A stretch of DNA of 64,000 nucleotides from Rhizobium esperanzae (GTDB lineage Bacteria; Pseudomonadota; Alphaproteobacteria; Rhizobiales; Rhizobiaceae). The position numbers were made by a program, and so were the translations under genes. Each line of letters opens with the position of its first letter. Position 1 is the first letter of the stretch. Under the pieces are notes generated by a model. That model ran no database searches. It saw only the letters and a program-made list of their open reading frames with translations, and was not told the origin of the DNA. This document shows, in pieces, positions 1-8,974 of the stretch. The stretch lies in assembly GCF_014197615.1 (NCBI RefSeq), contig NZ_JACIFY010000002.1:363554-427553 (forward strand). The letters are read 5' to 3'.

Positions 1-1770
1 GGCGTCGATCGCGTTGGCGACCGCTTCGTCGGTGGCTTCGTCGGGCAGCAGCATTTCGTTATGCGCCTTCCCCGAGGGAATCATCGGGAAGCAGTTGGCG
101 AGATTGGCAACGCGGCAATCGAAGATGACCGGCTTCTTGACCTCGATCATCTCGATAATGGCGTCGTCGAGCTCATCCGGCTTTTCGCAGCGCAGGCCGA
201 CCGCGCCATAGGCTTCCGCCAGCTTGACGAAATCGGGCATCGCCTCGGTATAGGAGTGCGACAGGCGGTTGCCGTGCAGCAGTTGCTGCCACTGGCGCAC
301 CATGCCCATGTACTGGTTGTTCATGATGAAGATCTTGATCGGCGCATCGTATTGGATCGCCGTCGACATTTCCTGGATGCACATCTGGATCGAGGCGTCG
401 CCGGCAATGTCGATGACCAGGCTTTCGGGATGGGCGATCTGCACGCCGAGGGCTGCCGGCAGGCCGTAGCCCATCGTGCCGAGGCCACCCGAAGTCATCC
501 AGCGGTTCGGTTGTTCGAAGCCGAAGAACTGTGCTGCCCACATCTGATGCTGGCCGACTTCGGTCGTGATGTAGGTATCGCGGTCCTTGGTATGCGCAAA
601 CAGCCGCTCCAGCGCATATTGCGGCATGATGACATCGTTGTTCTTCGTATAGGCGAAGGAATTGCGCGCCCGCCAGCGGGCGATATCGCTCCACCAGCCT
701 TCCAGGCGGTTTTTCTCCGGCTTCTTCGGCAGCGCCCGCCACAGGCGGACCATATCTTCGAGGACATGGCCGACATCGCCGCGAATGCCGATATCGACGC
801 GGACGTTCTTGTTGATCGAGGAAGGATCGATATCGATGTGGATCTTCTTCGAGTTCGGCGAGAAGGCATTGAGACGGCCGGTGATGCGGTCGTCGAAGCG
901 GGCGCCGATGCAGACCATGACGTCGCAATCGTGCATCGCCATGTTCGCCTCGTAGGAGCCGTGCATGCCGAGCATCTTCAGCCAGTTCTTGCCGGAAGCC
1001 GGATAGGCGCCGAGGCCCATCAGCGTCGAGGTGATCGGGAAATCGGTGAGATCGACCAGCTCGCGCAGCAGCTTGGAAGCTTCGGGGCCGGAATTGACGA
1101 CGCCGCCGCCGGAATAGATGATCGGACGGCGCGCATTCGCCATCATCTCGATCGCCGCATGAATCTGGTTGAGGTCGCCCTGGATCTTCGGCTGATAGCT
1201 CTTCTGGATCGCGTAATCGGCGGGCGGCGTGTAGGTGCCGGTCGCAAACTGCACGTCTTTCGGAATATCGACGACGACGGGGCCCGGACGGCCGGACTGG
1301 GCGATGCGGAAGGCCTCGTGAATGATGGCGGCGAGCTGGTTGACGTCCTTGACCAGCCAGTTGTGCTTGGTACAGGGCCGGGTGATGCCGACCGTATCGC
1401 ATTCCTGGAAGGCGTCGGAGCCGATCAGCGGGGTCGGAACCTGACCGGTCAGGCAGACGAGCGGGATCGAATCCATCAGCGCATCCTGCAGCGGCGTGAC
1501 GGCATTGGTGGCGCCCGGACCCGAGGTGACCAGCATGACGCCGACCTTGCCGGTGGAGCGGGCATAACCTTCGGCCGCGTGGCCTGCGCCCTGCTCATGG
1601 CGGACGAGGATGTGCTTGATCTCGTCCTGCTGGAAGATCTCGTCATAGATCGGCAGGACCGCGCCACCGGGATAGCCGAAGATATGTTCGACGCCATTGT
1701 CCTTCAGCGCCTTGAGAACGATCTCCGCTCCCGTCATCCGATTGCCTGCCGCCTGATTGTCCGTGGTCAT
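1..1770 (-). CDS. ilvI: Acetolactate synthase, large catalytic subunit (3' end cut by window)
   Basis: ThDP-, FAD- and Mg-dependent enzyme that condenses pyruvate with pyruvate or 2-oxobutyrate, the first shared step of valine, leucine and isoleucine synthesis. The translation shows the N-terminal ThDP domain with GYPGGAVLP at about residues 32-40 and the catalytic glutamate in RHEQGAGHA (E59). The C-terminal ThDP motif GDASIQMCIQE and the NNQYMGMVRQWQ segment also match the family. The 590 codons present are nearly full length, so only a few C-terminal residues lie outside the window. The small regulatory subunit gene (ilvH/ilvN) would be expected just beyond the left edge. I chose the ATG at 1770 because it directly follows the attenuator described separately. 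Family assignment is firm; ilvI versus ilvB naming is convention. Confidence 0.96.
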   Translation of the reverse strand, partial: MTTDNQAAGNRMTGAEIVLKALKDNGVEHIFGYPGGAVLPIYDEIFQQDEIKHILVRHEQGAGHAAEGYARSTGKVGVMLVTSGPGATNAVTPLQDALMDSIPLVCLTGQVPTPLIGSDAFQECDTVGITRPCTKHNWLVKDVNQLAAIIHEAFRIAQSGRPGPVVVDIPKDVQFATGTYTPPADYAIQKSYQPKIQGDLNQIHAAIEMMANARRPIIYSGGGVVNSGPEASKLLRELVDLTDFPITSTLMGLGAYPASGKNWLKMLGMHGSYEANMAMHDCDVMVCIGARFDDRITGRLNAFSPNSKKIHIDIDPSSINKNVRVDIGIRGDVGHVLEDMVRLWRALPKKPEKNRLEGWWSDIARWRARNSFAYTKNNDVIMPQYALERLFAHTKDRDTYITTEVGQHQMWAAQFFGFEQPNRWMTSGGLGTMGYGLPAALGVQIAHPESLVIDIAGDASIQMCIQEMSTAIQYDAPIKIFIMNNQYMGMVRQWQQLLHGNRLSHSYTEAMPDFVKLAEAYGAVGLRCEKPDELDDAIIEMIEVKKPVIFDCRVANLANCFPMIPSGKAHNEMLLPDEATDEAVANAIDA

Positions 1771-1830
1771 CTGTCTTTTCCGTTTGATGCTGGGATTGCG
1801 TTTGTGGCCGGAAGCCCGAATTTCGGGCAT

Positions 1831-1852
1831 AAAAAAAGGCCCCGGAGGAGCC
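1831..1852 (-). terminator. Attenuator terminator of the ilv leader
   Basis: On the minus strand, GGCTCC and GGGGCC form a 6-bp stem (one G-U pair) around a TCC loop, followed directly by seven T residues. It lies between the leader peptide and the ilvI start, where an attenuator terminator belongs. Confidence 0.85.
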
Positions 1853-1861
1853 TGTCATCTA

Positions 1862-1909
1862 GCGCATGGGTGGCTACCGCCGGATGGTTACACCATCCTG
1901 CCCATGCGC
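1862..1909 (-). promoter_or_regulatory. ilv attenuator: competing leader RNA stems
   Basis: GCGCATGGG, inside the last leader codons (1901-1909), is perfectly complementary to CCCATGCGC at 1862-1870. A nested GGATGG/CCATCC stem (1893-1898 with 1882-1887) spans the leader stop codon. GGTAGCC (1872-1878) can instead pair with the 5' arm of the terminator (1847-1852) with one bulged base, which would be the antiterminator. Inferred logic: a ribosome stalled on the Ile/Leu/Val codons masks the first arm and frees the antiterminator. A ribosome that reaches the stop codon covers the antiterminator arm, so the terminator forms. Confidence 0.7.
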
Positions 1910-1944
1910 TTTCCCACCACGATAAGAGCCGTTGCGATTTTCAT
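1888..1944 (-). CDS. Branched-chain amino acid leader peptide of the ilv attenuator
   Basis: An 18-codon reading frame, MKIATALIVVGKRMGRMV, followed by TAA. Codons 3-10 contain two Ile, one Leu and two consecutive Val, the amino acids made by the downstream enzyme; a further Val is the last residue. This composition, the position directly upstream of acetolactate synthase and the overlap of its 3' codons with an RNA stem are the hallmarks of a translation-coupled attenuator. The predicted transcription start is only a few bases before the ATG and no Shine-Dalgarno sequence is possible there, so initiation is probably leaderless or nearly so. The peptide itself probably has no other role, although trans-acting functions have been reported for a rhizobial trp leader peptide. 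Confidence 0.8.
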   Translation of the reverse strand: MKIATALIVVGKRMGRMV

Positions 1945-1952
1945 GGTCGGAA

Positions 1953-1981
1953 GTGATAGACAGAAAATTTCGCAGCGTCAA
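1953..1981 (-). promoter_or_regulatory. Housekeeping promoter of the ilv leader
   Basis: On the minus strand TTGACG (1976-1981) and TATCAC (1953-1958) are separated by exactly 17 bases. The expected start point is near 1946-1947, almost at the leader ATG (1944). Confidence 0.7.
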
Positions 1982-2112
1982 CGCATGCCGCAATAAAAAA
2001 CTGCCTGCGCGCACGAGCCTCCCGAAATCTCCCAAGCCCCGAAAATCCATAGGCTGAAGGATTTGTTAAAGGATGGACTTTATCCTTGTCCCCTATTGCA
2101 GGGAGTAGCCCG

Positions 2113-4137
2113 TTGCTCAACAACGACTTGCGCGTGTCTGGCAAGGCAGGCGAGCACGATAGACGCGATGGCCATGCGCCAGGAAATCGCTTTCTCGGCC
2201 GCGTCGTCGCATGCAGCGGATCGCGGGCGACGATCGCTGCCGTCGCCGAACAGGGCGGCACCGATCTCACCGAACTCTGGTCCGTCGGCCGGCTGATTTC
2301 GATCAGCGTCGGCCGCAACCGCGTCGTCGCCCTCGTCTACTCCATGAATACCGGCAGCCATGCCTGGGGCGAAGGCGAGGACAATTATTTCAAGATCGAG
2401 ACGGAGCTTCTCGGCGAAGTCCGCGTCGACGAGGACGGGAGCGAGGAATTCTCGACCGGCATCTCGCGTTATCCCTATCTCGGCGCCATCGCCCACCGCA
2501 TCCGCTCCGCCGACCTGATGCGCATCTATGATGCCGGAGAGGGCACGACCGCCGTCATCGGCAAGCTGACGCAGGACGAAAGCATCGACGCGGCGATCCA
2601 CATCCCCTCGATGCTCTCCAAGCACTTCGCCGTCGTCGGATCCACCGGCGTCGGCAAGTCGACGGCCGTGTCGCTGCTGTTGCACAAAGCGATCGCGGCA
2701 GATCCAAAACTGCGGGTGCTGATCCTCGATCCGCACAACGAATTCGCCGCCGCCTTTCCCAACCACGCCGTCACCATCGACACCGATACACTCGACCTAC
2801 CCTTCTGGCTGATGCGGCTGGAAGAATTTGCCGAGGTCGTCTTTCGCGGCCGCCCGCCGGTGCCGGACGAACTCGACATGCTGCGCGACATCATGCCGGA
2901 GGCCAAACGCGCCTTCCGCGGCAGCGACAATTCGCTGGTGCGCCGCACGACGGAAAAGAGCTCGATCACCGCCGATACACCGGTTCCCTACCGCATGGCC
3001 GATCTGCTGGCGCTGATCGACGAACGCATCGGCCGCCTGGAAGGCCGCGCGGAAAAGCCTTTCCTGCGCTCGCTGAAGATGCGCCTCATCGCCGCGATCA
3101 ACGATCCGCGCTATCACTTCATGTTCTCCAACAACACGATCAGCGACACGATCACCGAGACCATCGCGCAGATCTTCCGGGTCCCCGGCGAGAACCGGCC
3201 GATCTGCACCTTCCAACTGGCCGGCATTCCCTCCGAGGTCGTCAATTCGGTTGCCTCGGTGCTCTGCCGCATGGCTTTCGAGGTGGCGCTGTGGAGCGAG
3301 GGCGCCATCCACATGCTGGTCGTTTGCGAAGAGGCCCACCGCTACATCCCCTCCGACCCCAGCCTCGGCTTCGTGCCGACGCGCCAGGCGATCGCCCGCA
3401 TCGCCAAGGAGGGCCGCAAATACGGCGTCTCGCTCGGCATCATCACCCAGCGGCCGGGCGAACTCGACCAGACGATCCTGTCACAGTGCTCGACGCTCTT
3501 TGCCATGCGCCTTGCCAATGACCGCGACCAGGAAATCATCCGCTCGGCCATCCCGAACTCGTCGATCTCGACGACGAGTTTCATCTCCTCGATCGGCAAC
3601 GGCGAGGCGATTGCCTTCGGCGAGGCGATCAGCGTGCCGATGCGCATGCGCTTTTCCCGCGTCGACGAGACCCTCCTGCCGAAGGCGAGCAACGCCAACA
3701 ACAAGCACAGCGAGGAAGATCCGGATAGCGTCGATCTGCGCAAGATCGTCACCCGCATGCGGGCGGTAACCGTCGGACCCGACATTTCGAATTTCCAGCA
3801 GAGCCTGGCCGCATCCGTGGTGGGCTTCGAAGGGGCCGATGATGCCGAAGAAGATCTCCGCGACAAGCCCTATGCCCCGCCTGCGCCATCTGCTGCACCG
3901 CTCGAATCCTACCGGCGCGAACTGCTGCCGCAGGCGCCGCGCCTCGACCCGGCCGCGCCGCCCGCCATAGATCCCCGGCTGGATGCGCTGCGTCGCGAGA
4001 TGCGCCGCGAAGAACCGGTCTTTCCCCGGCCCGCTCCGCCGACCGACCAGCCGGCAATCACCCGCCGCGAGCCCGGGACGTCGCTGCGCGAAAGCATCCT
4101 GAAAAAACCGCTGAGCAGCCTTTACAACAAGGATTGA
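2113..4137 (+). CDS. HerA-like ATPase (DUF87 family)
   Basis: A FtsK/HerA-superfamily ATPase of 674 residues. HerA proteins are hexameric DNA translocases that, in archaea and some bacteria, work with a NurA-type nuclease; no nuclease gene is adjacent here, so its role is unclear. An N-terminal HAS-barrel-like segment precedes the Walker A motif GSTGVGKST (about residues 176-184). Walker B is MLVVCEEAH (acidic pair near 406-407), and a QRPGELDQTILSQC segment resembles the sensor region. The last 130 residues are Pro/Ala/Arg-rich and likely disordered. I chose TTG at 2113 because GGGAG lies 8 bases upstream; a TTG at 2086 is in frame but lacks a ribosome site. It converges with the next gene, overlapping it by 16 bases. 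Confidence 0.88.
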   Translation: MLNNDLRVSGKAGEHDRRDGHAPGNRFLGRVVACSGSRATIAAVAEQGGTDLTELWSVGRLISISVGRNRVVALVYSMNTGSHAWGEGEDNYFKIETELLGEVRVDEDGSEEFSTGISRYPYLGAIAHRIRSADLMRIYDAGEGTTAVIGKLTQDESIDAAIHIPSMLSKHFAVVGSTGVGKSTAVSLLLHKAIAADPKLRVLILDPHNEFAAAFPNHAVTIDTDTLDLPFWLMRLEEFAEVVFRGRPPVPDELDMLRDIMPEAKRAFRGSDNSLVRRTTEKSSITADTPVPYRMADLLALIDERIGRLEGRAEKPFLRSLKMRLIAAINDPRYHFMFSNNTISDTITETIAQIFRVPGENRPICTFQLAGIPSEVVNSVASVLCRMAFEVALWSEGAIHMLVVCEEAHRYIPSDPSLGFVPTRQAIARIAKEGRKYGVSLGIITQRPGELDQTILSQCSTLFAMRLANDRDQEIIRSAIPNSSISTTSFISSIGNGEAIAFGEAISVPMRMRFSRVDETLLPKASNANNKHSEEDPDSVDLRKIVTRMRAVTVGPDISNFQQSLAASVVGFEGADDAEEDLRDKPYAPPAPSAAPLESYRRELLPQAPRLDPAAPPAIDPRLDALRREMRREEPVFPRPAPPTDQPAITRREPGTSLRESILKKPLSSLYNKD

Positions 4138-5036
4138 TGCTCCTGCGCGATCAGCGGCCGGGCGGCTTCGAGCACGCGCTGCCGCTCCGCCGGCCCAAGC
4201 GACAGCAGCGGCCGCGGAAGCTCTGCCGGGACGTCCAGGAGATGTTCGGCCAGCGTATAGACCACGCGGATGCTTCCAAATTCCTTGAACATCGCCCAAA
4301 GCGGCTGGAGCAGATCGTCGAGCCGGCGCGCTTCGCCGGCCTCGCCCGCCATCGCGGCCTTGGTCAAGGCTAGGGCTGTACGCGGCAGCAGGCCGCCGAT
4401 GACGCTGTACCAGGCGCTAGCGCCTGAAGACAGCGCTTCGGCTGCGCCCCAGTCGCCGCTATATCCGACCGCGAGATCGGTCTTTTCCCGCAATGCCGCG
4501 AGCTCGCCGGCAAAATCGCCGTCCACCGGCAGAGGCATCTTCACTGCCCTGATCGTCTCGATCTCCGACAGGCGCTGCAGGAGGTCACGGCTGAAGGTGA
4601 AATGCGTCGTGCCGGGATTGTTGTAGATGCAAAGCGGCAGCTTCGCCGCCTTGGTGACCGCCAGGAAATGCTCGTAGGCTTCGCCCTGGGTCAGCGGCGT
4701 ATAGGACACGGGCGCCAGCAGAAGCGCATCCGCACCGGCGGCTTCGGCATCCCTCGCAAGATCCTCGGCATGGTCGGTCCGCAGAGCGCCGACGCCGACG
4801 AGGATCGGAACCCGCCCTCGCACGCATTCGACCGCCGCCCTGACCGCCCGCAGCCGCTCCTCGCGCGTGAGATAGGCATAGATCCCGGTGCTGCCGAGAA
4901 GGCCGATGGAAGCGACATCAGCGTCGCACAGGCGTTCCAGCAGACGGCCGAGGGCCTCGGTATCGACCCGTCCATTCCGATCGGCAGGCGTTGGCGGAAA
5001 GGCCGAGAGGCCATGAAACGGAGACGTGGCAGACAT
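4122..5036 (-). CDS. Dihydrodipicolinate synthase/N-acetylneuraminate lyase family aldolase
   Basis: A 304-residue class I aldolase of the DapA superfamily with a TIM-barrel fold. The Schiff-base lysine is recognisable in AVKMPLP and the catalytic tyrosine in CIYNNPGTTHF. The GSTG motif near residue 48 corresponds to the carboxylate-binding loop. The lysine-pathway DapA usually has GTTGE, whereas this has GSTGIYA, so a paralogue acting on another 2-keto acid is more likely than true DapA; the substrate cannot be read from sequence. It lies 20 bases downstream of the LysE-type exporter on the same strand, so the two are probably co-transcribed. This suggests a shared amino-acid or keto-acid substrate. 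Confidence 0.85.
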   Translation of the reverse strand: MSATSPFHGLSAFPPTPADRNGRVDTEALGRLLERLCDADVASIGLLGSTGIYAYLTREERLRAVRAAVECVRGRVPILVGVGALRTDHAEDLARDAEAAGADALLLAPVSYTPLTQGEAYEHFLAVTKAAKLPLCIYNNPGTTHFTFSRDLLQRLSEIETIRAVKMPLPVDGDFAGELAALREKTDLAVGYSGDWGAAEALSSGASAWYSVIGGLLPRTALALTKAAMAGEAGEARRLDDLLQPLWAMFKEFGSIRVVYTLAEHLLDVPAELPRPLLSLGPAERQRVLEAARPLIAQEHQSLL

Positions 5037-5056
5037 GATGCGATCCTGAAAAACGA

Positions 5057-5668
5057 TCAGTGGGAAAACAAGAGACGCGATCCCGCGCCGGCGAAGAACA
5101 ATGCGAGACTTCCCTCGATCCAGCGGCGTGCACGCGCATAACCGCGCACCATCGGCGCCGTCGAGAAGAGTACGGCATACCCCGTGAAGATCGAAATCCC
5201 GAGCAGCACGCAGCCACCGAAAGCCATGACAGCCGTTTCAGGCGAAGCGCCGGGCTTGAGGCCGAGCGACATGATCGCGACCCAGGCGAGCACCGCCTTC
5301 GGATTTCCGAGATGCATCAGAATCCCACGACGATAGAGCGCGCCAAACTCAGCGGCAGGCCGGACGAACTCGCTTGCCGGCGCATCCCGAACTGCCGAGC
5401 GGGCGGCTTTCCAGGCGAGCCAGAGAAGATAGAGGCCGCCTGCGATCTTGAGGAATAGCAGCGCATGGGCATAGCGCACGAGCAGCGTCGAGATGCCGGT
5501 GACCGCGATCAGACCCCAGCACGTCGACATGGTAACGACCCCGGCGGCAAGGACGAGCGCAGGTCGGCGCCCCCGGCTCATCGCCACGTTCATGATCGCC
5601 ATATTGCTTGGTCCGGGGCTGCCGGCAGCGATCACATAGGCGATGTAGACGACGATAAGATCCTGCAT
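5057..5668 (-). CDS. LysE/RhtB-family amino acid exporter
   Basis: An inner-membrane exporter of about 203 residues with six predicted transmembrane segments. The signature of the family, SPGPSNMAIMNVAMSRGRR, follows the first membrane helix. Family members export basic, neutral or hydroxylated amino acids using the proton gradient; the substrate here is unknown. The ATG at 5668 gives the canonical short N-terminus (MQDLIVVYIAY) and has GGGAA upstream; a longer start at 5707 would add hydrophilic residues not usual in the family. It is transcribed divergently from a MocR-type regulator, a common arrangement in which the PLP-binding regulator controls its neighbour. Confidence 0.9.
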   Translation of the reverse strand: MQDLIVVYIAYVIAAGSPGPSNMAIMNVAMSRGRRPALVLAAGVVTMSTCWGLIAVTGISTLLVRYAHALLFLKIAGGLYLLWLAWKAARSAVRDAPASEFVRPAAEFGALYRRGILMHLGNPKAVLAWVAIMSLGLKPGASPETAVMAFGGCVLLGISIFTGYAVLFSTAPMVRGYARARRWIEGSLALFFAGAGSRLLFSH

Positions 5669-5764
5669 CTGCTTTTTCCCGAAGTTCAACCGGTGGCGCA
5701 TGGGCACGGCCCCGATTGGGGGCCCCCGTCAATCCGCTTTCTTCTCCTTTAAAATTGGTTCATC

Positions 5765-7267
5765 ATGAAGCGCCATTTTCCGAGAATTCCTATAGACCAT
5801 TTAGTTATGTCCAAACGGCGCAGCACTATCGAAATCCCGTCGCTCAATGCGATCGATCGAACCGCCCATGTCGGCCGCCAGCTGGCGCAGGCGCTCCGAA
5901 GCGCAATCGCCGGCGGCGAACTGAGACCGGGCGAACGCCTTCCCTCGACGCGCAGCCTCGCGGCCTCCCTGAAGATCGCCCGCGGCACTGTCGTCGAAGT
6001 GTTCGATCAGTTGACCGCCGAAGGTTATCTCGAAGCGCGGGTCGGGGCAGGAACCCGCGTTGCCGCGGCACTGCTGGACACAACGCCCGCGCCTGCGCCG
6101 GCAGCGCCGCCGACCGCTGATACCATTGACCTGCCTGCGCCGGCCGCCCGGCTGATGGCGATAGCCCGTGCGCTTGCCCCTCACCCACCCGTTCCCTTCG
6201 CCATCGCTGTCCCGGCTTCCGGCATCGCGCCGGACGACAACTGGCGCCGCCTCGGCAATCGTGTGCGCGCGTCGAGACAGGCCGCACCCTCCGGTTACCA
6301 CGACCCTATGGGTGTGCTCGAACTCAGGATCGCCATTGCCGACCACGTCCGCCGCGCGCGGGCCGTCCGCTGCGAGCCGGAACAGGTCATCGTCACGTCA
6401 GGCACGCAGCAAGGCCTCTATATGGCGGGCCGGGTCCTTCTGTCCCGCGACGATCAGGTATGGGCCGAAGACCCGGCCTATTCCGGCCTGACGGCGGTGC
6501 TCGACGATCTCGGCGTAAAGACGCACCGTCTGCCGGTCGATGCGCAGGGGATGAACGTGGAACACGGCCTCGAGCTCTACCCCCAGGCGCGCGCCGCATT
6601 CGTCACCCCTTCACATCAATATCCGATCGGCATGCCGCTCAGTATGGCCCGTCGCAATGCCCTGATCGCCTGGGCCGATCAAAACCGCGCCTGGATCGTC
6701 GAGGACGATTACGACAGCGAACTGCGTTATGCCGGGCACCCGTTTCCTTCGATGCAGGGGTTGCGTCCGTCACGTGTCATCTATCTCGGCACCTTCAGCA
6801 AGGTGCTTTTTCCCGCGCTGCGCCTCGGCTATGTCATCGCCCCTTCCCCGCTCGCAGAAGCCTTCGCCGGCGCCCGCGCCATTCTCGACCGGCATTCGCC
6901 GACATCGGAACAGCATGTTCTGGCGGCCTATATGAGGGAGGGTTACTTCGAAGCACACATCCGGCGCATCCGCGGACTCTATGCCGAACGGCGCGCCGTC
7001 CTGCTGGCAGCACTCGAGCAGGCCTTGCCTGAGGGATGCCGCGTTCAACCGAGCGACCAGGGCATGCATATTCTCCTATGGCTGCCGGAAGGAGCCGACG
7101 ATGTCAAAATCGCAGCCAGCGCCCTGTCGGCCGGCCTCGCGGTCCGCGCAATCTCACGGATGTATGCCGCGCAGCCGGCGCGCCCCGGCCTTATGCTCGG
7201 ATTCGGCGGATTTCCGCCGGAGCAGTTGCAGGCGGCAGTCGGCGAACTCGTCAAGCTGCTGATCTAA
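5765..7267 (+). CDS. MocR/PdxR-family transcriptional regulator (GntR-type HTH plus aminotransferase domain)
   Basis: A 500-residue chimeric regulator. Residues about 25-100 form a GntR-type winged helix with GELRPGERLPSTRSLAASL. Residues about 130-500 are a fold-type I aminotransferase domain that binds PLP. The PLP lysine lies in GTFSKVLFPALRLGY, and EDDYDSELRY carries the conserved aspartate. In this family the aminotransferase domain senses PLP or an amino acid aldimine rather than catalysing transamination. It is divergent from the LysE exporter and DapA-like gene, which are its likely targets through the interval 5669-5764. The first ATG (5765) is used here; the ATG at 5807 (MSKRRST) is an alternative. 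Residue positions are approximate. Confidence 0.9.
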   Translation: MKRHFPRIPIDHLVMSKRRSTIEIPSLNAIDRTAHVGRQLAQALRSAIAGGELRPGERLPSTRSLAASLKIARGTVVEVFDQLTAEGYLEARVGAGTRVAAALLDTTPAPAPAAPPTADTIDLPAPAARLMAIARALAPHPPVPFAIAVPASGIAPDDNWRRLGNRVRASRQAAPSGYHDPMGVLELRIAIADHVRRARAVRCEPEQVIVTSGTQQGLYMAGRVLLSRDDQVWAEDPAYSGLTAVLDDLGVKTHRLPVDAQGMNVEHGLELYPQARAAFVTPSHQYPIGMPLSMARRNALIAWADQNRAWIVEDDYDSELRYAGHPFPSMQGLRPSRVIYLGTFSKVLFPALRLGYVIAPSPLAEAFAGARAILDRHSPTSEQHVLAAYMREGYFEAHIRRIRGLYAERRAVLLAALEQALPEGCRVQPSDQGMHILLWLPEGADDVKIAASALSAGLAVRAISRMYAAQPARPGLMLGFGGFPPEQLQAAVGELVKLLI

Positions 7268-7366
7268 TCCCCGCCTGAACGAAAGCTTGCTGCGCCGAAA
7301 TCGTGAAAATCGTAACCGATCCGCAATGACGATATCGGAGACTGCCGACCTTCAGGGAGAGCCGTC

Positions 7367-8065
7367 ATGAGATCCATCTTGCACATCATCGTCGTCTGCG
7401 GCGCCGGCATGCTTTTCACCACAGCCGCAGAAGCTGCCGGCTTCGACTGTTCCAAGGCGAGCAGCGCCGACGAAAAGATCGTCTGCGGCGACAACACGCT
7501 TTCTCGCCTCGATGAACTTTTCAACGAACGTTATGCCGCAACGAAAAAGGCATCGCCCGATGAGGACATCGTCCATACGGCCCGCAATTTCCTGGCTGAT
7601 CGGCACGATTGCGGCGGCGACAAATCCTGCATTCTAAGCGCCTATCTCGCCGTCCTCTGGGAAATCTCGCCCGACAAAAGCGATTTCATGGGAGGAATTT
7701 CGGCCCGATCCCTGACAGGCAGCCGATTGCCCGAGACCTCTGCGATCCCTGAAAAAGTCGGGCAATGCGCGGCCACGACGGTCCTCGAGGTTCATCCCCG
7801 TGTCGACAATGGCGGTGCGCCGGCTACGGATGCGGACTTCGACAGCGGCACGGGTATCGACTATGCCAATGATGGCTACCAGGTCTCTTATAACAGAGAG
7901 GAAGCGCTGATCGGTTCGAAATCAGGCGATCCCGTCACCATGTGCCTGGTCGAGATCGATCGAGATTGCAGCCCCGATGAGAGCGGGCGGTTGTTCCTGG
8001 TCACCAACGACCGCACGCGCGAAAGCTGGATCCTGCCCGACGCCCAGCACAAGTGCGGCGGCTGA
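7367..8065 (+). CDS. Secreted LprI-like protein
   Basis: A 232-residue exported protein. A signal peptide is visible at residues 1-24 with cleavage near AEAAG. The next 60 residues carry the lysozyme inhibitor LprI-type pattern: FDCSKASSADEKIVCGD, then LSRLDELFNERY, with paired cysteines and a further cysteine pair near HDCGGDKSC. Small LprI domains are often found in periplasmic proteins of unknown role and do not always inhibit lysozyme. The C-terminal 130 residues are not recognised. A good ribosome site, AGGGAG, precedes the ATG. It stands alone between mocR and the convergent miaA. Confidence 0.75.
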   Translation: MRSILHIIVVCGAGMLFTTAAEAAGFDCSKASSADEKIVCGDNTLSRLDELFNERYAATKKASPDEDIVHTARNFLADRHDCGGDKSCILSAYLAVLWEISPDKSDFMGGISARSLTGSRLPETSAIPEKVGQCAATTVLEVHPRVDNGGAPATDADFDSGTGIDYANDGYQVSYNREEALIGSKSGDPVTMCLVEIDRDCSPDESGRLFLVTNDRTRESWILPDAQHKCGG

Positions 8066-8079
8066 CGAATTGCGGCCTG

Positions 8080-8973
8080 CTAGATGGCCAGCCGCTCCCA
8101 GCTCTCGTCCATCTGATTGCGGAACCAGGTCATTTGCCGCTTGGCATATTGCCGCGTCGCCGCAGCTCCCTTTTCGATCACCTCGTCGCGGGTCATCTCG
8201 CCCTTCAGCATCGCCGCGACCTGCGAAACGCCGATCGCCTTCATCACAGGCGCCTCAGTGGGCATCTTAAGCGCCAGCAGCGCCCTCACCTCATCCTCCG
8301 CGCCTTCGCGCAGCATCTTTTCGAAACGGCCGTTGATGCGGGCATGCAGCACGACCCGCTCCGGCAGCACGACGATCTTGCGGGCCTCGGCGGCATCGAT
8401 CACGACAGGTCCTGACCGCCCCTGGAAATCGGCGATCGACCGCCCCGTCGCTTTGACCACCTCCAGCGCCCGGACGATGCGCTGTCCGTCCTGGCGGTTG
8501 AGGCTTGCCGCCATGGCGGGATCGGCCTCGGCGAGCTCCGCATGGAGCCCGTCCGGCCCCTCCTCCGCGAGCCGCGTTCGCAACTCTTCCCGCAGTGCCC
8601 CGGGAATCTCGGGCATGTCGGAGAGACCACCGGTCAGCGCCTTGAAATAAAGCCCGGTGCCGCCGACGAAGATCGGCAGCTGTCCGGCGGCCCTGAGCTT
8701 CGGCAAGAGCGCCGAGACATCGCGCAGCCAGGCCCCGGTCGAATAGGCCGCACCCGCCGGCACATGTCCGTAGAGATGATGTGGCACGCCCTGCATCTCC
8801 TCTTCCGACGGGCGTGCGGTCAGTACCCGCAGCGTGTCGTAGACCTGCATGCTGTCGGCATTGACGACCGCGCCTCCGTGACGCCTGGCCAATTCGACGG
8901 CGAGCGCGGACTTGCCGCTGGCGGTCGGCCCGGTTATCAGGATCGCGTTCACTGTGCTCAGAAGGTTTTCCAT
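8080..8973 (-). CDS. miaA: tRNA dimethylallyltransferase
   Basis: Transfers the dimethylallyl group of DMAPP to N6 of adenosine 37 in tRNAs reading UNN codons, the first step of ms2i6A formation. The P-loop GPTASGKSALAVELA sits at about residues 14-28. The family motifs VNADSMQVYD, PHHLYG and VGGTGLYFKALT are all present. The length, 297 residues, is normal. The ATG at 8973 is preferred over the adjoining ATG at 8976 because GAGG is spaced 6 bases from it. serB starts on the opposite strand at 8975, so the two initiation codons are separated by a single base and each promoter must lie inside the other gene. Confidence 0.96.
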   Translation of the reverse strand: MENLLSTVNAILITGPTASGKSALAVELARRHGGAVVNADSMQVYDTLRVLTARPSEEEMQGVPHHLYGHVPAGAAYSTGAWLRDVSALLPKLRAAGQLPIFVGGTGLYFKALTGGLSDMPEIPGALREELRTRLAEEGPDGLHAELAEADPAMAASLNRQDGQRIVRALEVVKATGRSIADFQGRSGPVVIDAAEARKIVVLPERVVLHARINGRFEKMLREGAEDEVRALLALKMPTEAPVMKAIGVSQVAAMLKGEMTRDEVIEKGAAATRQYAKRQMTWFRNQMDESWERLAI

Positions 8974-8974
8974 C

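Noticed and set aside
61-1956. Plus-strand frame of 631 codons across ilvI
   Set aside because: It is the antisense shadow of ilvI; the minus strand encodes acetolactate synthase with all motifs, and the plus translation is Arg/Asp/Val-rich with no family pattern.
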